Shown: one piece after another, positions 41,440 through 52,440 of the stretch | How the letters are laid out: the number at the start of each line of letters is the position of its first letter | How positions within the stretch are numbered: position 1 is the stretch's first letter | DNA from: Puffinus mauretanicus | Taxonomy: Eukaryota > Chordata > Aves > Procellariiformes > Procellariidae | Assembly: GCA_023333565.1 (NCBI GenBank) | Contig: JAJKFH010003762.1 | Coordinates: 2,232,001-2,296,000 of the forward strand | Reading direction: 5' to 3' | DNA: 64,000 nucleotides | Translations under genes and position numbers: made by a program | The notes under the pieces: generated by a model | What the model was told of the DNA's origin: nothing | Databases searched by the model: none | The model's input: the letters and a program-made list of their open reading frames with translations, nothing else

Positions 41440-42034
41440 TGTGTTGGTTTGGCTGGGGTAGAGTTAATTTTCTTCATAGTAGCTAGCATGGGGCTGTGTT
41501 TTGGACTTGTGCTGGAATCAGTGTTGATAACACAGGGATGTTTTTGTTACTGCTGAGCAGGGCTTACACAGAGTCAAGGCCTTTTCTGCTTCTCACCCCA
41601 CCCCACCAGCGAGTAGGCTGGGGGGGCACAAGAAGCTGGGAGGGGACACGGCTGGGACAGCTGCCCCCAACTGACCAAAGGGATATTCCACACCATATGA
41701 TGTCATGCTCAGCATAGAAAGCTGGGGGAAGAAGGAGGAAGGGGGGATGTTCGGAGTTAAGGTGTTTTGTCTTCCCAAGTAACCGTTATGCGTGGTGGAG
41801 CCCTGCTTTCCCGGAGATGGCTGAACACCTGCCTGCCGATGGGAAGCAGTGAATGAATTCCTTGCTTTGCTTTGGTTGCACATGCGGCTTTTGCTTTCCC
41901 TATTAAACTGTCTTTATCTCAACCCACGAGTTTTCTCACTTTTACCCTTCCAATTCTCTCCCCTATCCCATTGTGGGGGGAGTGAGCGAGTGGTTGTGTG
42001 GTGCTTAGTTGCCGGCTGGGGTTAAACCGTGATA
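41440..42034 (+). mobile_element. Solo LTR of an endogenous retrovirus (TguLTR5-like), 595 bp
   Basis: The element starts TGTGTTGGTTTGGCTGGGGT and ends GGGGTTAAACCGTGATA; its terminal CA has mutated to TA. The flanks give TATAA (41435-41439) and TATAC (42035-42039), a 5-bp target-site duplication with one change. The structure parallels the LTR at 26944: CACAAGAAGCTGGGAGGGGA, TTCCACACCATATGATGTCA, CTATTAAACTGTCTTTATCT and GGGGGGAGTGAGCGAG. It keeps the extra middle block (GTCTTCCCAAGTAACCGTTA to GCCTGCCGATGGGAAGCAGT). No gag, pol or env sequence is attached. Inference: it is a recombination product of a full provirus. The 96-codon minus-strand frame over it is a shadow. Confidence 0.93.
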
Positions 42035-43951
42035 TATACGTATTTAAACAGCTAAACTATCTCCTTTTTTTTTAAGCTACTGAGACCAGAACTAGTAAAA
42101 AGAGAGATTAGTCCATGATAACGAAGGAAGATCAGGGAATAATTAGAAAAAACTCAATTTTGAAGTCAGAAATACTTACATTATTTGCATCAAAAAAGAC
42201 CAAATAGGAATGCAGTCAAGTGTTGCCAATATTTCTGCCACCATTTTTGGGATAATGCTGTACATAGGGCAAAATAACTCTGTCAGCTCTTTTTCTGAGA
42301 AGCTGCAAAGATTAATCCTAGCTCTCTATTTTTAAATACTTGGGAGGTATTCAAATACAATGACAATGAGATTAAGCTGGACAGAAAAAAAGATATTTTC
42401 TTTGCACACAGTATGATATTGGTAACAGGAAATTTAAAAAAAAAAAAAGAAGACTCCAGTATGATTTGAAGTTCAATCAAAATGTTCCACTAAAAATGAA
42501 TACAGAGAGAACATTCATTGGTGTATGTAAAGGTAAACGGTCTGTACAATGTAACGCTGGTAAAAAAAAATGGTCACTATTTTCAAACCTAACAGTAAAG
42601 AAAATAATTGCTCTTTGATATCAGCCTCTACATTGTGATGGATGGCACTGCTTCTGTTCAAGCAAACAATTTATGTCCAGCATTATAGTGTCCTATAACT
42701 ACAAACTATCAAAAAAATGAGAAGATTAACATATTCCACCAATAAATATGGAAAGTGAACAAATACCTAGCTTTCTCTGTGCACTATAGTAACAACGATA
42801 AAACTCTAAACTTAGGAGCAGCAGTTCTAACTTATATTCACCATTAAGACAGCAACATTCTATGATACAATAAAATGAGGTGAGAAAAATCAAATAACAA
42901 ATAAGAAAATTATTTACTGACATAGTAAGTGAAGTTTGGTCTTCCACTTACCACTTCAGGGTCAAAAACTATCCCTTCATGAAGTTTAAATTCGTCAAAA
43001 AACTTAACAAGTCATGAAGACTTTTTTCCCCATAATTTATACTTGCTATCTCTTCTTCAACATGACTGTTAGCTCAGAACAGCATACCTGAGACAGGTAA
43101 ACTTTCAGCCAGCCTAATATTAGTGACATCAGCCACACTGTCAAACTCTCATGGTTTGCATGCCCCAAATATTACTTCCAGCCTTTTAAGCTTGAACTGT
43201 GGTGGCTGAAGAGCAAATGCAGGTCAGCTGCTGTTGTGACTGCTACATCATGGTAAGTTCCAGCTGAGGTGAACTGCTGAACACTTCTTAAATGGTGTCA
43301 ACTAGAGTTGTCAGGAGATCATAAGCCAGAGCCTCAAGCAATTTGATTAGAATCAGAGAGTAACTGGATTAGTGGAACTACTGAATTAGTGTTTGATGAG
43401 CTGTATAATTCATGTGTTATCTTCACAGCACTGCTAGCTCTAACATCTGCAACATGAATTAGCATCCATCCCTTCATGTGTCAGGTGACTTAAGCCTCAC
43501 TTAAAACAAACAAGAGATTTGTGCAAAGGTTTGCATTGAAACTGGTGAAAAAAATCAAAACTAACTATACCTTGATCTAGCAATTCAGTAAAGATGCTTG
43601 CCAACTCTATTGGCATGTTCCCATTATTTTCTCTTCTTTAATTTTAACCAACTTCAACACGCAAAGTTGGGAGATATTCTCTCCTAGAGGCAAGCTACAA
43701 TCAGCCAGACAATTGGTGGTATCTTGTCTCTGTGAGAGGTGAAAGACGTACAGAGCTCAGCACACAATGAATGCTGGGTTCAGCGAGAGAAGGGGCCCCT
43801 GCCTTTCACAGGGGCAGAAACTGCACAGTCAGCAGCACCCCGACTCTCTGGGAGCACGTTTGCCAACTCTGCTGTCACACATCAGTTTGTACCTGAAAAA
43901 TATCATGCACTGAAGGAAGGCAAAATGCTCTCCTCAAGCAGCTGCAGGAAG

Positions 43952-43989
43952 CAGGCCCATCAAGATGAAACAGGTCCATCAAGATAAGC
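43952..43989. repeat. 19-bp imperfect tandem duplication
   Basis: CAGGCCCATCAAGATGAAA (43952-43970) is followed immediately by CAGGTCCATCAAGATAAGC (43971-43989). Confidence 0.75.
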
Positions 43990-45065
43990 CATATCTACTA
44001 CTTTTTGAACACCAAAGCGTTGGCAGTATGCTTCTGTCAGGGCACTCTGAGCACAAAACTTCTCTCTTGTACTCCTGCAAGCTGCGGGGGTGCCTATTCA
44101 GGTTTTAGTCATACTCCAGACAAATCTGAAGATTCCTTCCGATCACGGGCTGGCTAGACTTCCTGCCTAGAATTACAGTGAATTAAATAAAGAAACACAA
44201 CTTTTGGCTTTCATAGTAAACATAAAATAGACATTTTAAATGAACTTTTTTTTTTAAGTGCCAAAAGGGTTTTTTTGTTGTTCTTTTTTTAAATGAGGTT
44301 GTCTGTTTCTCAATTTCAGTCAAAAAACTTAGGTTCCAAACTCACAAGCTTTATTGTAGATTTTCATATTTGTAATGATCAAAATGCAACTTGAAACAAG
44401 CCAACTATAGTGAAATCAGCTCAGCCATGAAACAGGATTGCAGTTAGAGCTTTATCTGCCTCCATCCCTACAATTATTCCAAAGGAGAAAGAGAGTAAGT
44501 TATGTTACTATTTATAGTAAAAGGAAGTGATAAATATGAGCGCTTAGTAAACAGTAGGCAATAGAGAAAATACAGTAATTTGGAGTTATGTCTTCACTAA
44601 TATCTAGTAATTCACAGGTGGCATGTTACATCTGTGTGCTGCATTTTATTTGACATGTTCACAATCCTTTTTAAGTCAGTCACAAATCCAAACACAGTTA
44701 GCAGACAGGGTATTTAATAAAATCAGATTTATAAAACTATTACTGTGTGAAACAGCATTTCACCTATTAAATTTTTCTAATACAAAACCAGCTACTCAAA
44801 TCAATAGAGAAAGAAAAACAATAAATAATGAAACTATGAGGAAATAATTGATATGTTATCAAAGCTATAAATGCATCAAACATTTCTGATGATATCATAA
44901 AGCACTCTACATGTTTTTCCCTTTTTTTTTTTCCTTCACAAAACCTCTCCCGATATCTGCAGTTCCTAATCATTTATTCTATAAATACCGCTCAGTCGAC
45001 TAAGGCTGAAATGTGCTAAGATGCAGCAACGTTTCAAATTCAGACATGAAACAATTTGGAAGCTT

Positions 45066-45119
45066 CCCCCAGGCATTCGCGGCTGCGGCTCCCGCTGCTC
45101 CGCTACCCACAATCCCCCC
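45066..45119 (-). promoter_or_regulatory. G-run-rich intronic region just after the exon 3 donor
   Basis: On the transcript strand the first 60 bases of the intron hold G6 (45119-45114), G3 (45108-45106), another G3 (45093-45091) and G5 (45070-45066), with GCGG/GCCG repeats between. G-triplets close to a donor are known splicing enhancers bound by hnRNP H/F, and the donor here (GTAAAT) is not optimal. The splicing role is inference. Confidence 0.4.
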
Positions 45120-45125
45120 ATTTAC

Positions 45126-45349
45126 CTGCTCGCTGGGCTGCCTCAGCCCTGGTCAGGAAGTGGTAAAGCTGATCCAGCTTATCAGGCTGCTCCTCCAGGG
45201 ACTTCTGCTGCCATATGGCTGACCCAGGCCCTGCAGCCTCCCTCAAGGCATTCCACTTCTGTATCAGAGTGAAGAGCTGGGAGAAGGACTCGTGATAACC
45301 CTGTCGCAGCATGTCTATGCAGATGTTCTTCTTGTATGAATTCCTGTTA
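45126..45349 (-). CDS. TTC29: TTC29 coding exon 3 (residues 59-134)
   Basis: At 224 bp this is the longest exon seen, and it is GC-richer than its surroundings. The acceptor is TTATTCCCAG|T and the donor GAGCAG|GTAAAT. The product starts [19 protein letters not shown] and runs through an LREAA block and the highly conserved [19 protein letters not shown] block (about residues 109-127). The order and spacing match human TTC29, which has [14 protein letters not shown] and [19 protein letters not shown] from memory. This is the conserved N-terminal helical region before the recognisable TPRs. The donor is not the best consensus (T at +6) and is followed by several G-runs on the transcript strand, described separately. 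Confidence 0.97.
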
Positions 45350-47148
45350 CTGGGAATAAGAAAGATAGATTTTAAGCCTTTAAACCCGAGTTCTGTTCTC
45401 CACCTTACCAAAGAAGTACGGATAGCCGTAAAAGAGCTTTCAAGACGAGACCTCTGCAGTTCAGCAGCGGGGAAGGGGTATTTTTTCCCCCTGCTTAAAA
45501 AGCGTTCTGCTAAAATACGATTACGAATGTCATACCCTAGGGAAGGAAATATGGCAATAAAGAATAAATACCAATATATATATTGAAAACATGTTAAAAA
45601 TATACTGGTATTCTTTAGCTGGTATTGGTAAAAAAGGCTGACTGATGGGAAAAAAACCCATGTTTACATTAGCTCATGAAAACTCAATGAAATCTTAGTT
45701 TGCTTTAAAACAGTGCACAGGGAAAAATGAGGCACATTCCACATGTCAAAACAATGTATATGTTAAATAGTTTTGCTGTAGGACATGATGGCTTGGTTTA
45801 AAACGTCAAACAAATGCTATGCCAGAAACATAATCATTAGATATTATTTTGCTTCTGTTTAGCATATAACTTCAGCTGGGACTGGTTTACTGATGCAAAA
45901 GTTTGGTAATTTCTCCCTAATTTTAAAATCACATTATGCAATGATGAATTTATATCAAAGTTATCTCATTCATAAACTCTGATAAGATATACATCTCAAA
46001 AAGTTGTGTAGTCAAATATTCTTAAGAGGTAATATATCTTTTGAGGTATTATTTATCGAAATAATAAAAATCTTTCTTTTATGTGGCATGAAACAATCAC
46101 TGTGTCCTATCCTGGGGAAAACGATGAGTCCAATGGGACTGCCTGCAACACTAAAGTACAGATGTAAAGGTTTGCAGGCGTACGTATCTAGCGTGAGAAA
46201 ACAAACCTTTGTCCCAGTAAAACGGCAAGGACCCAGATGTGTTAATTTTATTTTGTATATTCCATTAAGTTTCCAAACTGTTTTCCAGACTGTCTTTTTA
46301 GATTAAAATCCATTTAACTTCAAATTCTCAGCAGCCTTAAAATAAATATGGAATTCTAAAACCTGAGATTTATAATGTATGTAATAAATTCAGATGACCT
46401 CATGCTAAACAAGAGCATAATGAGACTAACACTTCTAGTCTAAAAAGAGCTACTGCAGTTCTTTAACAACACTAATAAGATGGAAGTGATGTAAAAAACT
46501 TCTTAGCTAGATGCCAGTGAAATAGACAGTAATGTGAGATGTAAGAAGTAAACAATCTGCATTATTTCATATTTAATATGATTAAAATAAAATCTATTAA
46601 TTACTACATAGATGCACATTAATCCTTCACATGTATTTTTTACATTTCAGTTGCAGAACTGAACACAAAAATATTACAAAATCCTTGATATGATTTAGAC
46701 TAGACAGTACTGAATTCATGTTTAATATATAAATAGGTGTTTTTCAAGATTGAAAAGCACACATTGTTCACACAGACAAGGGAAAATATGTAACTATTCT
46801 GTACCAGAAAACATTTGCAACATTTATCTTAGGAAAGTAAATGAGAAATATCTTTAAACATTTAAATTATAATTTGCCAGAATATGCTATATTTGTCATA
46901 TATCAGATACACAGTATATAGCTTAAAAATACTGTAAAGATATTATGTTAATACCGTACTATGTATTCTCTACTCTGTATATGGAATACTTTCTTTTTTC
47001 TCTTTTAAAATTCGATCTACTTAAAAAAGTTGAAGAATATAGGTAAAAAATTCCTACCAACTTCCAAAGGCCTAGGACTGAATCCCACAGTAATATAACT
47101 CAGAGCAGTGGGATATCAATCTGCATAGCAGACACACATACCTGCATA

Positions 47149-47195
47149 TTTATTTATATAATGTGATCTATATATGTGTATGTGTGTGCATGCAT
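47149..47195. repeat. TA/TG alternating tract
   Basis: TATTTATATAATGTGATCTA is followed by TATATGTGTATGTGTGTGCA. A short degenerate microsatellite. Confidence 0.75.
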
Positions 47196-48445
47196 TAGAT
47201 CATTAGATGTATTGGAAGTAAACAAGAAAGTACCGCTAAAAGATCTTAACAGTGACTAAACAAAATGTCATTCGGTTCATTTTTAACACTCACTGCACAC
47301 TCACTGAGCACAGTACCAATATTCATATAAATAGAAAAACTGTGTCCACGTAACATGTTATTTCCTGTAGACTGCTGCATTTTACTTGAAGTCAAAGCAC
47401 ATTTTCCCCACAAGACAACATTATTAGCAAACCAATAAAGGAAAACAAAACAGACAGTAAAATACGTCAGTTTTAAAAATTAGTATCAACATTCTTTTAA
47501 TAAATCCCATCCCAATTAATAAAGAAATTGAAATAATGCTGAAGTAATCATACGGTACAGAGCACATTTTCTTCTTAGGCAAAGATAACGGATTTTAACT
47601 CACAAGCAAAGAAGCTATCTGCTGTATAACCGTTCAAATTTGAGAGGCATGAGGAGAAAAGTTATCTCTCAGTTATACTTAAAAATAGAAGATACACAAA
47701 GCTCAAAATAATAGTACTATTTTTTCCTTAAGTTTCTGCACTATATAAGCCACAAGTGACTGATCACACACAAACAATAAAATAGAGCTAGAAATGAATG
47801 ATATTACGGGGATGAATGGTATTCATGACACCTAAGAGAGCTTGACACTGCAACGAGTTCTGAAATTGTTTCAGTTATCCAAGTGGTTCCAAGTGAAAAT
47901 GCCAGTGTCCTTTTTTCCAACAAACAGTTCTTTCGAACAGAGGAGTAGTGTAGGTGACAGCAGTAAACTTTTCATGATATCTTGAGATAAACTATAAATC
48001 CTCAGTCCTCAAAATCCTTTTCATACTGCTTTTCATGATGGCATACAGCATGTAAAATGAGAGGTTAAACAGAACATCTCATGTTTTACATAACCGAAGA
48101 TTATTTTATTTCTAATATCAATATCAAAAACTAATACCTAATTAAATTTACATGATATATTTTATAAAATCCAACTGTTAACAGTATGTTTCTACTCCAT
48201 TAATACACTGGTTTACACTAAACCTTTTGAACCTTACTACCTAATAAATTATGGTATATTATTAAACAAGTAAGTTTGTTTTTCTGCATTGCATCCACAC
48301 CGATTTTAGGTTTCCTTTGAACAATTATGTTACTTCAAGAAGCAAAATGAAAAAAGACTGGCTTGTCATTTGATTGGAGATGTCCAAGAGGTTTAATGGT
48401 CTCTGGGGGCATCTACTGGAAACCTGGAAAACTGCAGCCAGGACA

Positions 48446-48605
48446 CGTTAATCATGCAGCTGCCGGCGCAGCAAGGCACGGCTGCAGAACAAAGAAAGGC
48501 GCGGGCGCGGATGAAGCGCAGGGCGCGCATCCCTGCGAGCAGCGCGCAGGAGAACCGCGGGGCTGCGCTTTCTGCGCTGCCGCCGGCTCTGGCTTGCGTT
48601 ACGCG
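48446..48605. promoter_or_regulatory. Isolated CpG-rich patch (mini CpG island) inside an intron
   Basis: By hand count there are 23 CpG dinucleotides between about 48446 and 48605, with clusters such as GGCGCGGGCGCGG and GCGCGCAGGAGAACCGCGGG. The surrounding kilobases have almost none. The patch starts in GTTAATCATGCAGCTGCCGG and ends in CTTGCGTTACGCGGTGCC. It is open on both strands (102 codons plus, 130 codons minus), which is expected of any GC-rich stretch. It might be a promoter-type CpG island, an unmethylated regulatory element or an inserted GC-rich fragment. No TATA box or known protein domain is seen. Confidence 0.5.
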
Positions 48606-49181
48606 GTGCCACAAAAGCACAGGGCCAAAACCATGCAAACATTGCCTGCACAGTTGCCTGCAAGCAATTAAACTAGTCAAATTAGAATGAGCAGACAGCA
48701 TTGTAATGTTAGCTGTGTTCAGTTTTAAAATCGAGCCGTGATATGAATAGAAACCTAAAGTCCTCTTTCCCCTTTGAATGATCATATGTGCATGCTAGGA
48801 GAAAAAGATTTCAGATGTATTTTTTAAAACAAATTATTTTTTAATGAAATCCGGAGCATATCTATGCACTTATGGCTAAAACAAAAAGATGAATTAATCT
48901 GTTTTTAATGTAAAGTAGATTCATTTTATTTTCTCTTAATCCATGAAATCCAACAGATGAAAACCATAATACTTAACACAAACACAGACGATGCTGAGAA
49001 TCCACTGTTCCTCTGACTGTACACTCATCTCCGTCATTACCAAAACCCTGTTGATGTTGCTAGATGTTTGTTTACACAGGCTGGGTAAAACACTGAAATG
49101 AGGTCCACTTAGTGGATCTGGTGGGGTATCCCGCATTTGTCCTACATCAGCAGTTACTCTGATGCAGTATTTTATGCATGA

Positions 49182-49268
49182 GGTGCTGAAAAATTCTGTG
49201 CGCTTCTGTGTGCGTGTCGCGGGGGCGGGTGGAGGCAGGAGGCATGTGTCAGAAGAATTTTCAGCACC
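49182..49268. repeat. Foldback: 15-bp inverted repeat around a GC-rich loop
   Basis: The left arm GGTGCTGAAAAATTCT (49182-49197) pairs with the right arm AGAATTTTCAGCACC (49254-49268) with one bulged A. The 56-base loop is GC-rich, with TGTCGCGGGGGCGGGTGGAG at its centre. The arms are AT-rich and the loop is not. Confidence 0.8.
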
Positions 49269-49983
49269 AAATAAATAACCATCAAAAGTTAAAGTTGTCA
49301 TTTTAGTGGTACCATGTTATAGATGATGATTTCATGTACTATAATATCACATGGGTGGAAGCAGCTATTTATTGAATGTGGATCTGAGAGCTTGAAAAGG
49401 CACAGCTATTGTTAACACTGTGCTTTAAGCATACCTGGATACTGCTACAGGCATTTTACTTTTCTTAAACTATACAGCTACTTATATAATTTTCTTGTAT
49501 GGATTTCTTTTATTATTATCATTGTTATTCTAAAACTGTCTAGAGTCATGCTGAGGAATCACAGAAACCTGATTCTAATCGCCGTTACCAGTGCAGAAAT
49601 CATAAATACTAATCTTCAGCGAGGCTAATGAAATTACACTGTTGTTGCAATCTCAAGGACCTTCCTATGTTATGGTATTGTACTTTTACAAGACTCTTAA
49701 GCAATGCTGGGAGATCAGGACAGTACCATTATATGTTCCCTTTAACTTAAAATCCTGTACAACAAGGCTATTTGTATTCTATCCTTTACACTGAAAGAGA
49801 GAAAAGAAAAAAGAAATTAAGAGGCCAAGAGGCAGGTACTGGTGTTAGAAATAATCAAAATAGTCAGTATAGCATAACAGAATTATTTATCATGAGCTTA
49901 ATTCTCCATGTCTGGTGTGTCAATTACAGACAAGCAAAATAAGTGCAAAAGTCTACTATTTTCAGATGACAGTTTTGGGTTTG

Positions 49984-50002
49984 TTTTTTTTTTTTTTTTT
50001 TT
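49984..50002. repeat. Poly-T run (19 bases)
   Basis: An uninterrupted T run preceded by TTTTGGGTTTG and followed by ATTATCAG. Read on the minus strand it is poly-A with no recognisable retroposon body. Confidence 0.9.
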
Positions 50003-52161
50003 ATTATCAGGGTTCATAGCTGTAGTTTTTGTAAGATTTAATTAGTACTATAGGTTAATGCCAGCTGCTGATTACAATACAAGTGTACTGCAGCAATTCC
50101 ATTTTGTAAAGCAAAAATGGCATGGATTAAACAACGATAGCATATAAAATATTAAAGTGTACTTCCAGTGTAAAATAATTACTCTACCAATTATTATAAT
50201 GTTTTAAAACTGTATTCAAATAGGTTTCATCCACTTGGGATTTCCTTCTGCAGTTGGCAAGTCAATGACTGATATAAATGCCTTAGATAAGGATCACAAA
50301 ATTATGAAAAAATAATCAAGATATTTTTGCTTAAGTTTATTTAAACAAATAAATTTTACTTCCCTCCACCCCCCATTTCCTGTCTACAAATCTACAGGAA
50401 AATTAAAATTACATCAAGTATGTGAATACTTAGCTACTTTGTGTTTAACCTGTATGCAAACACACACAGCATAAACAAGGAGCACCAGAATTTCCCCCAC
50501 TAAAATTTGAAAAATATATGCATTAAGTAAAAACAAATATTCTAGACAAAACACTAAAAAGCCAAGCATGCTGTAAGAGTTTGTAACTTCAGGCTGCTCT
50601 GCCTAAGAATCGAAAGAGGAATTATTGTTTAGTTATACAGCCAAAAACATAACAGTTCTGTAACACCGTTAGTGACCCACACATAAAATGTAGTTAAAAC
50701 TTCTGCAGGGCATTGTTGAAGACAAAAAGCACTTATGCAAATACTTGGTAAATACAGAAGCTGAAGATTTGACTATTGCATTCAGCGATGCTACGATTCA
50801 GGTTACAGTGGTATAAAACCATGTACTCACACTGTTGAAATCCACATTGTCATGTGTCTGGGCTGCAATCCACGGAAGTTAGGTACATAGCTAACTTGAA
50901 AATATATCCAAGTTGCCTGAGTATCTGAGTTCTGTGTGAAAATTTACATATACAGGCACTTTGGTGAGTCAAGCCCTCAGCTGGTCAAGGTTCTCAGCCC
51001 ATTTTCACCACCTGATACAAAGCTATTTAACTGAATCAGGGCACAGTCCTCTTTAATCCTAGTTTAAAGACTGTTCATTTAAATACTTTTCTTTTAATGA
51101 AATATTTACTGGATGGTAATATGTTAAATTGTAGACTATAGTAATCTCATTAAAGAAAGATATGAAAGCACAGTAAATGCCATTAAGTAGTAATAGATGG
51201 TTAGCTTACACATCAGAATTTTTGATTAGTAAGGCTGAGAATTATATTATGTTGGGGTGGGGTGCATGTTTTTTAATTCCAAATTATAAAGCTGAAATAG
51301 CTAATGTCCTGATACAAAAAGCATAAACCCCACCAAACCCCCAAAATGTTGTAAAAAGAATTCCCTACTCTAAATAGTAAATAAAAAATATTGCATGACA
51401 ATTTGTACATATCATGAGAGGGAAGAACATCTACTTGAAATTGACTTTTGTAACAATTCAGATTTTTTTAAATAAGAAAAGGTTTATGGAGCTATGTATG
51501 CAGAACTATTAACAGAAAGATGAAAATAAAGTATATCAGAAAATAAATATATGGGTACTTTATACCATATATATAGGTACAATAACTTTCAGCATAAGTA
51601 ATGCAGTATTTTTCATCTACTGCCTCACAGTCTTTGACTGTTGTCAAACCACACTTTAACCTAAATCATGCAAAGGTGGATGCATAACCTGTCAGTAGGA
51701 TCCTGCAAAGAACACATATATTGAACTCGCTTCCTTTTGTTCAAAGCTACACTGCCACTTTAATACTACATAAAATGAAAAATTAATCAATTATAAACAT
51801 CAAAGGATGACACAGAAAAAGTATTTTAAAATGAATGTAAGAACTGTAATAATTAAGAATCCTCATTAACCCAGAAAATGGAAATATAAATTTAGCAATG
51901 AACTTTCGGAACATTCTGTCCCTAAACATAAATGCAAAGAAAGCACTAAAAATAGATAAAAGTGCTACCCTTATAAAAATGTTCTTCATACAAGAGCACA
52001 CACACCTGTGATTATTTCAAGCATAATCAGAAAAAAACATTATCTTCATTAATCTTTCTGCTTTTCTTTCTAAATTAATTATGTTAATTAACAAAAAGTA
52101 ATTCCAACCATATTTTATGGACTATTATTTATCAAAATGAAGTATTTCTCAACTTCCCCCT

Positions 52162-52440
52162 TTTATTTCAGAGCTGACCTAATGGACCGAGTGCCAGAAA
52201 CTTCTGAGTTTGGAACCCTTTCCATTTGACTTGCATGATATTGGAGAAATCATTAAATTTCTCCGCAGGTTTCGGTCACAGTGTGCAAAATTATCTATAG
52301 AAAAAGATAATCATAATTATTTACTTTCTGTATCTTCTCAAGCTGATGTTATGAATTATCATAAAACCCTATACAAGGCTATGCATTTATTATACTATTG
52401 CTATGAACAATTCCCACAGTATTTTTGCTTTTGTTTGTGA
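52162..52440 (+). other. Acceptor-led open frame of unknown meaning
   Basis: A textbook acceptor (CTTCCCCCTTTTATTTCAG) sits before AGAGCTGACC near 52171. One frame stays open from just after a TAA near 52183 to 52438. It includes EPFPFDLHDIGEIIKFLRRF and further on YLLSVSSQADVMNYHKTLYK. No domain or homologue is recognised. A weak donor-like CGCAG|GTTTCG lies at about 52270. It runs opposite to TTC29. It could be a chance frame, an lncRNA exon or a decayed exon; chance is the default. Confidence 0.2.

Larger units (their letters stand above)
33525..45125 (-). other. TTC29 intron between coding exons 3 and 4
   Basis: An 11.6-kb intron with a solo LTR (41440-42034), a TG/TA tract (36305-36392), a GGCA-rich stretch (41247-41279) and a 19-bp imperfect tandem duplication (43952-43989). 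I find no further exon. The 82-codon plus-strand frame at 43739-43987 and the 130-codon-or-less frames elsewhere show no domain or splice support. The remainder is AT-rich unique sequence. Confidence 0.85.

Noticed and set aside
41593..41883. 96-codon minus-strand frame
   Set aside because: It lies within and antisense to the solo LTR at 41440-42034; no viral or host domain.
43739..43987. 82-codon plus-strand frame with moderate GC
   Set aside because: No homologue or domain recognised; part of it is a short tandem duplication.
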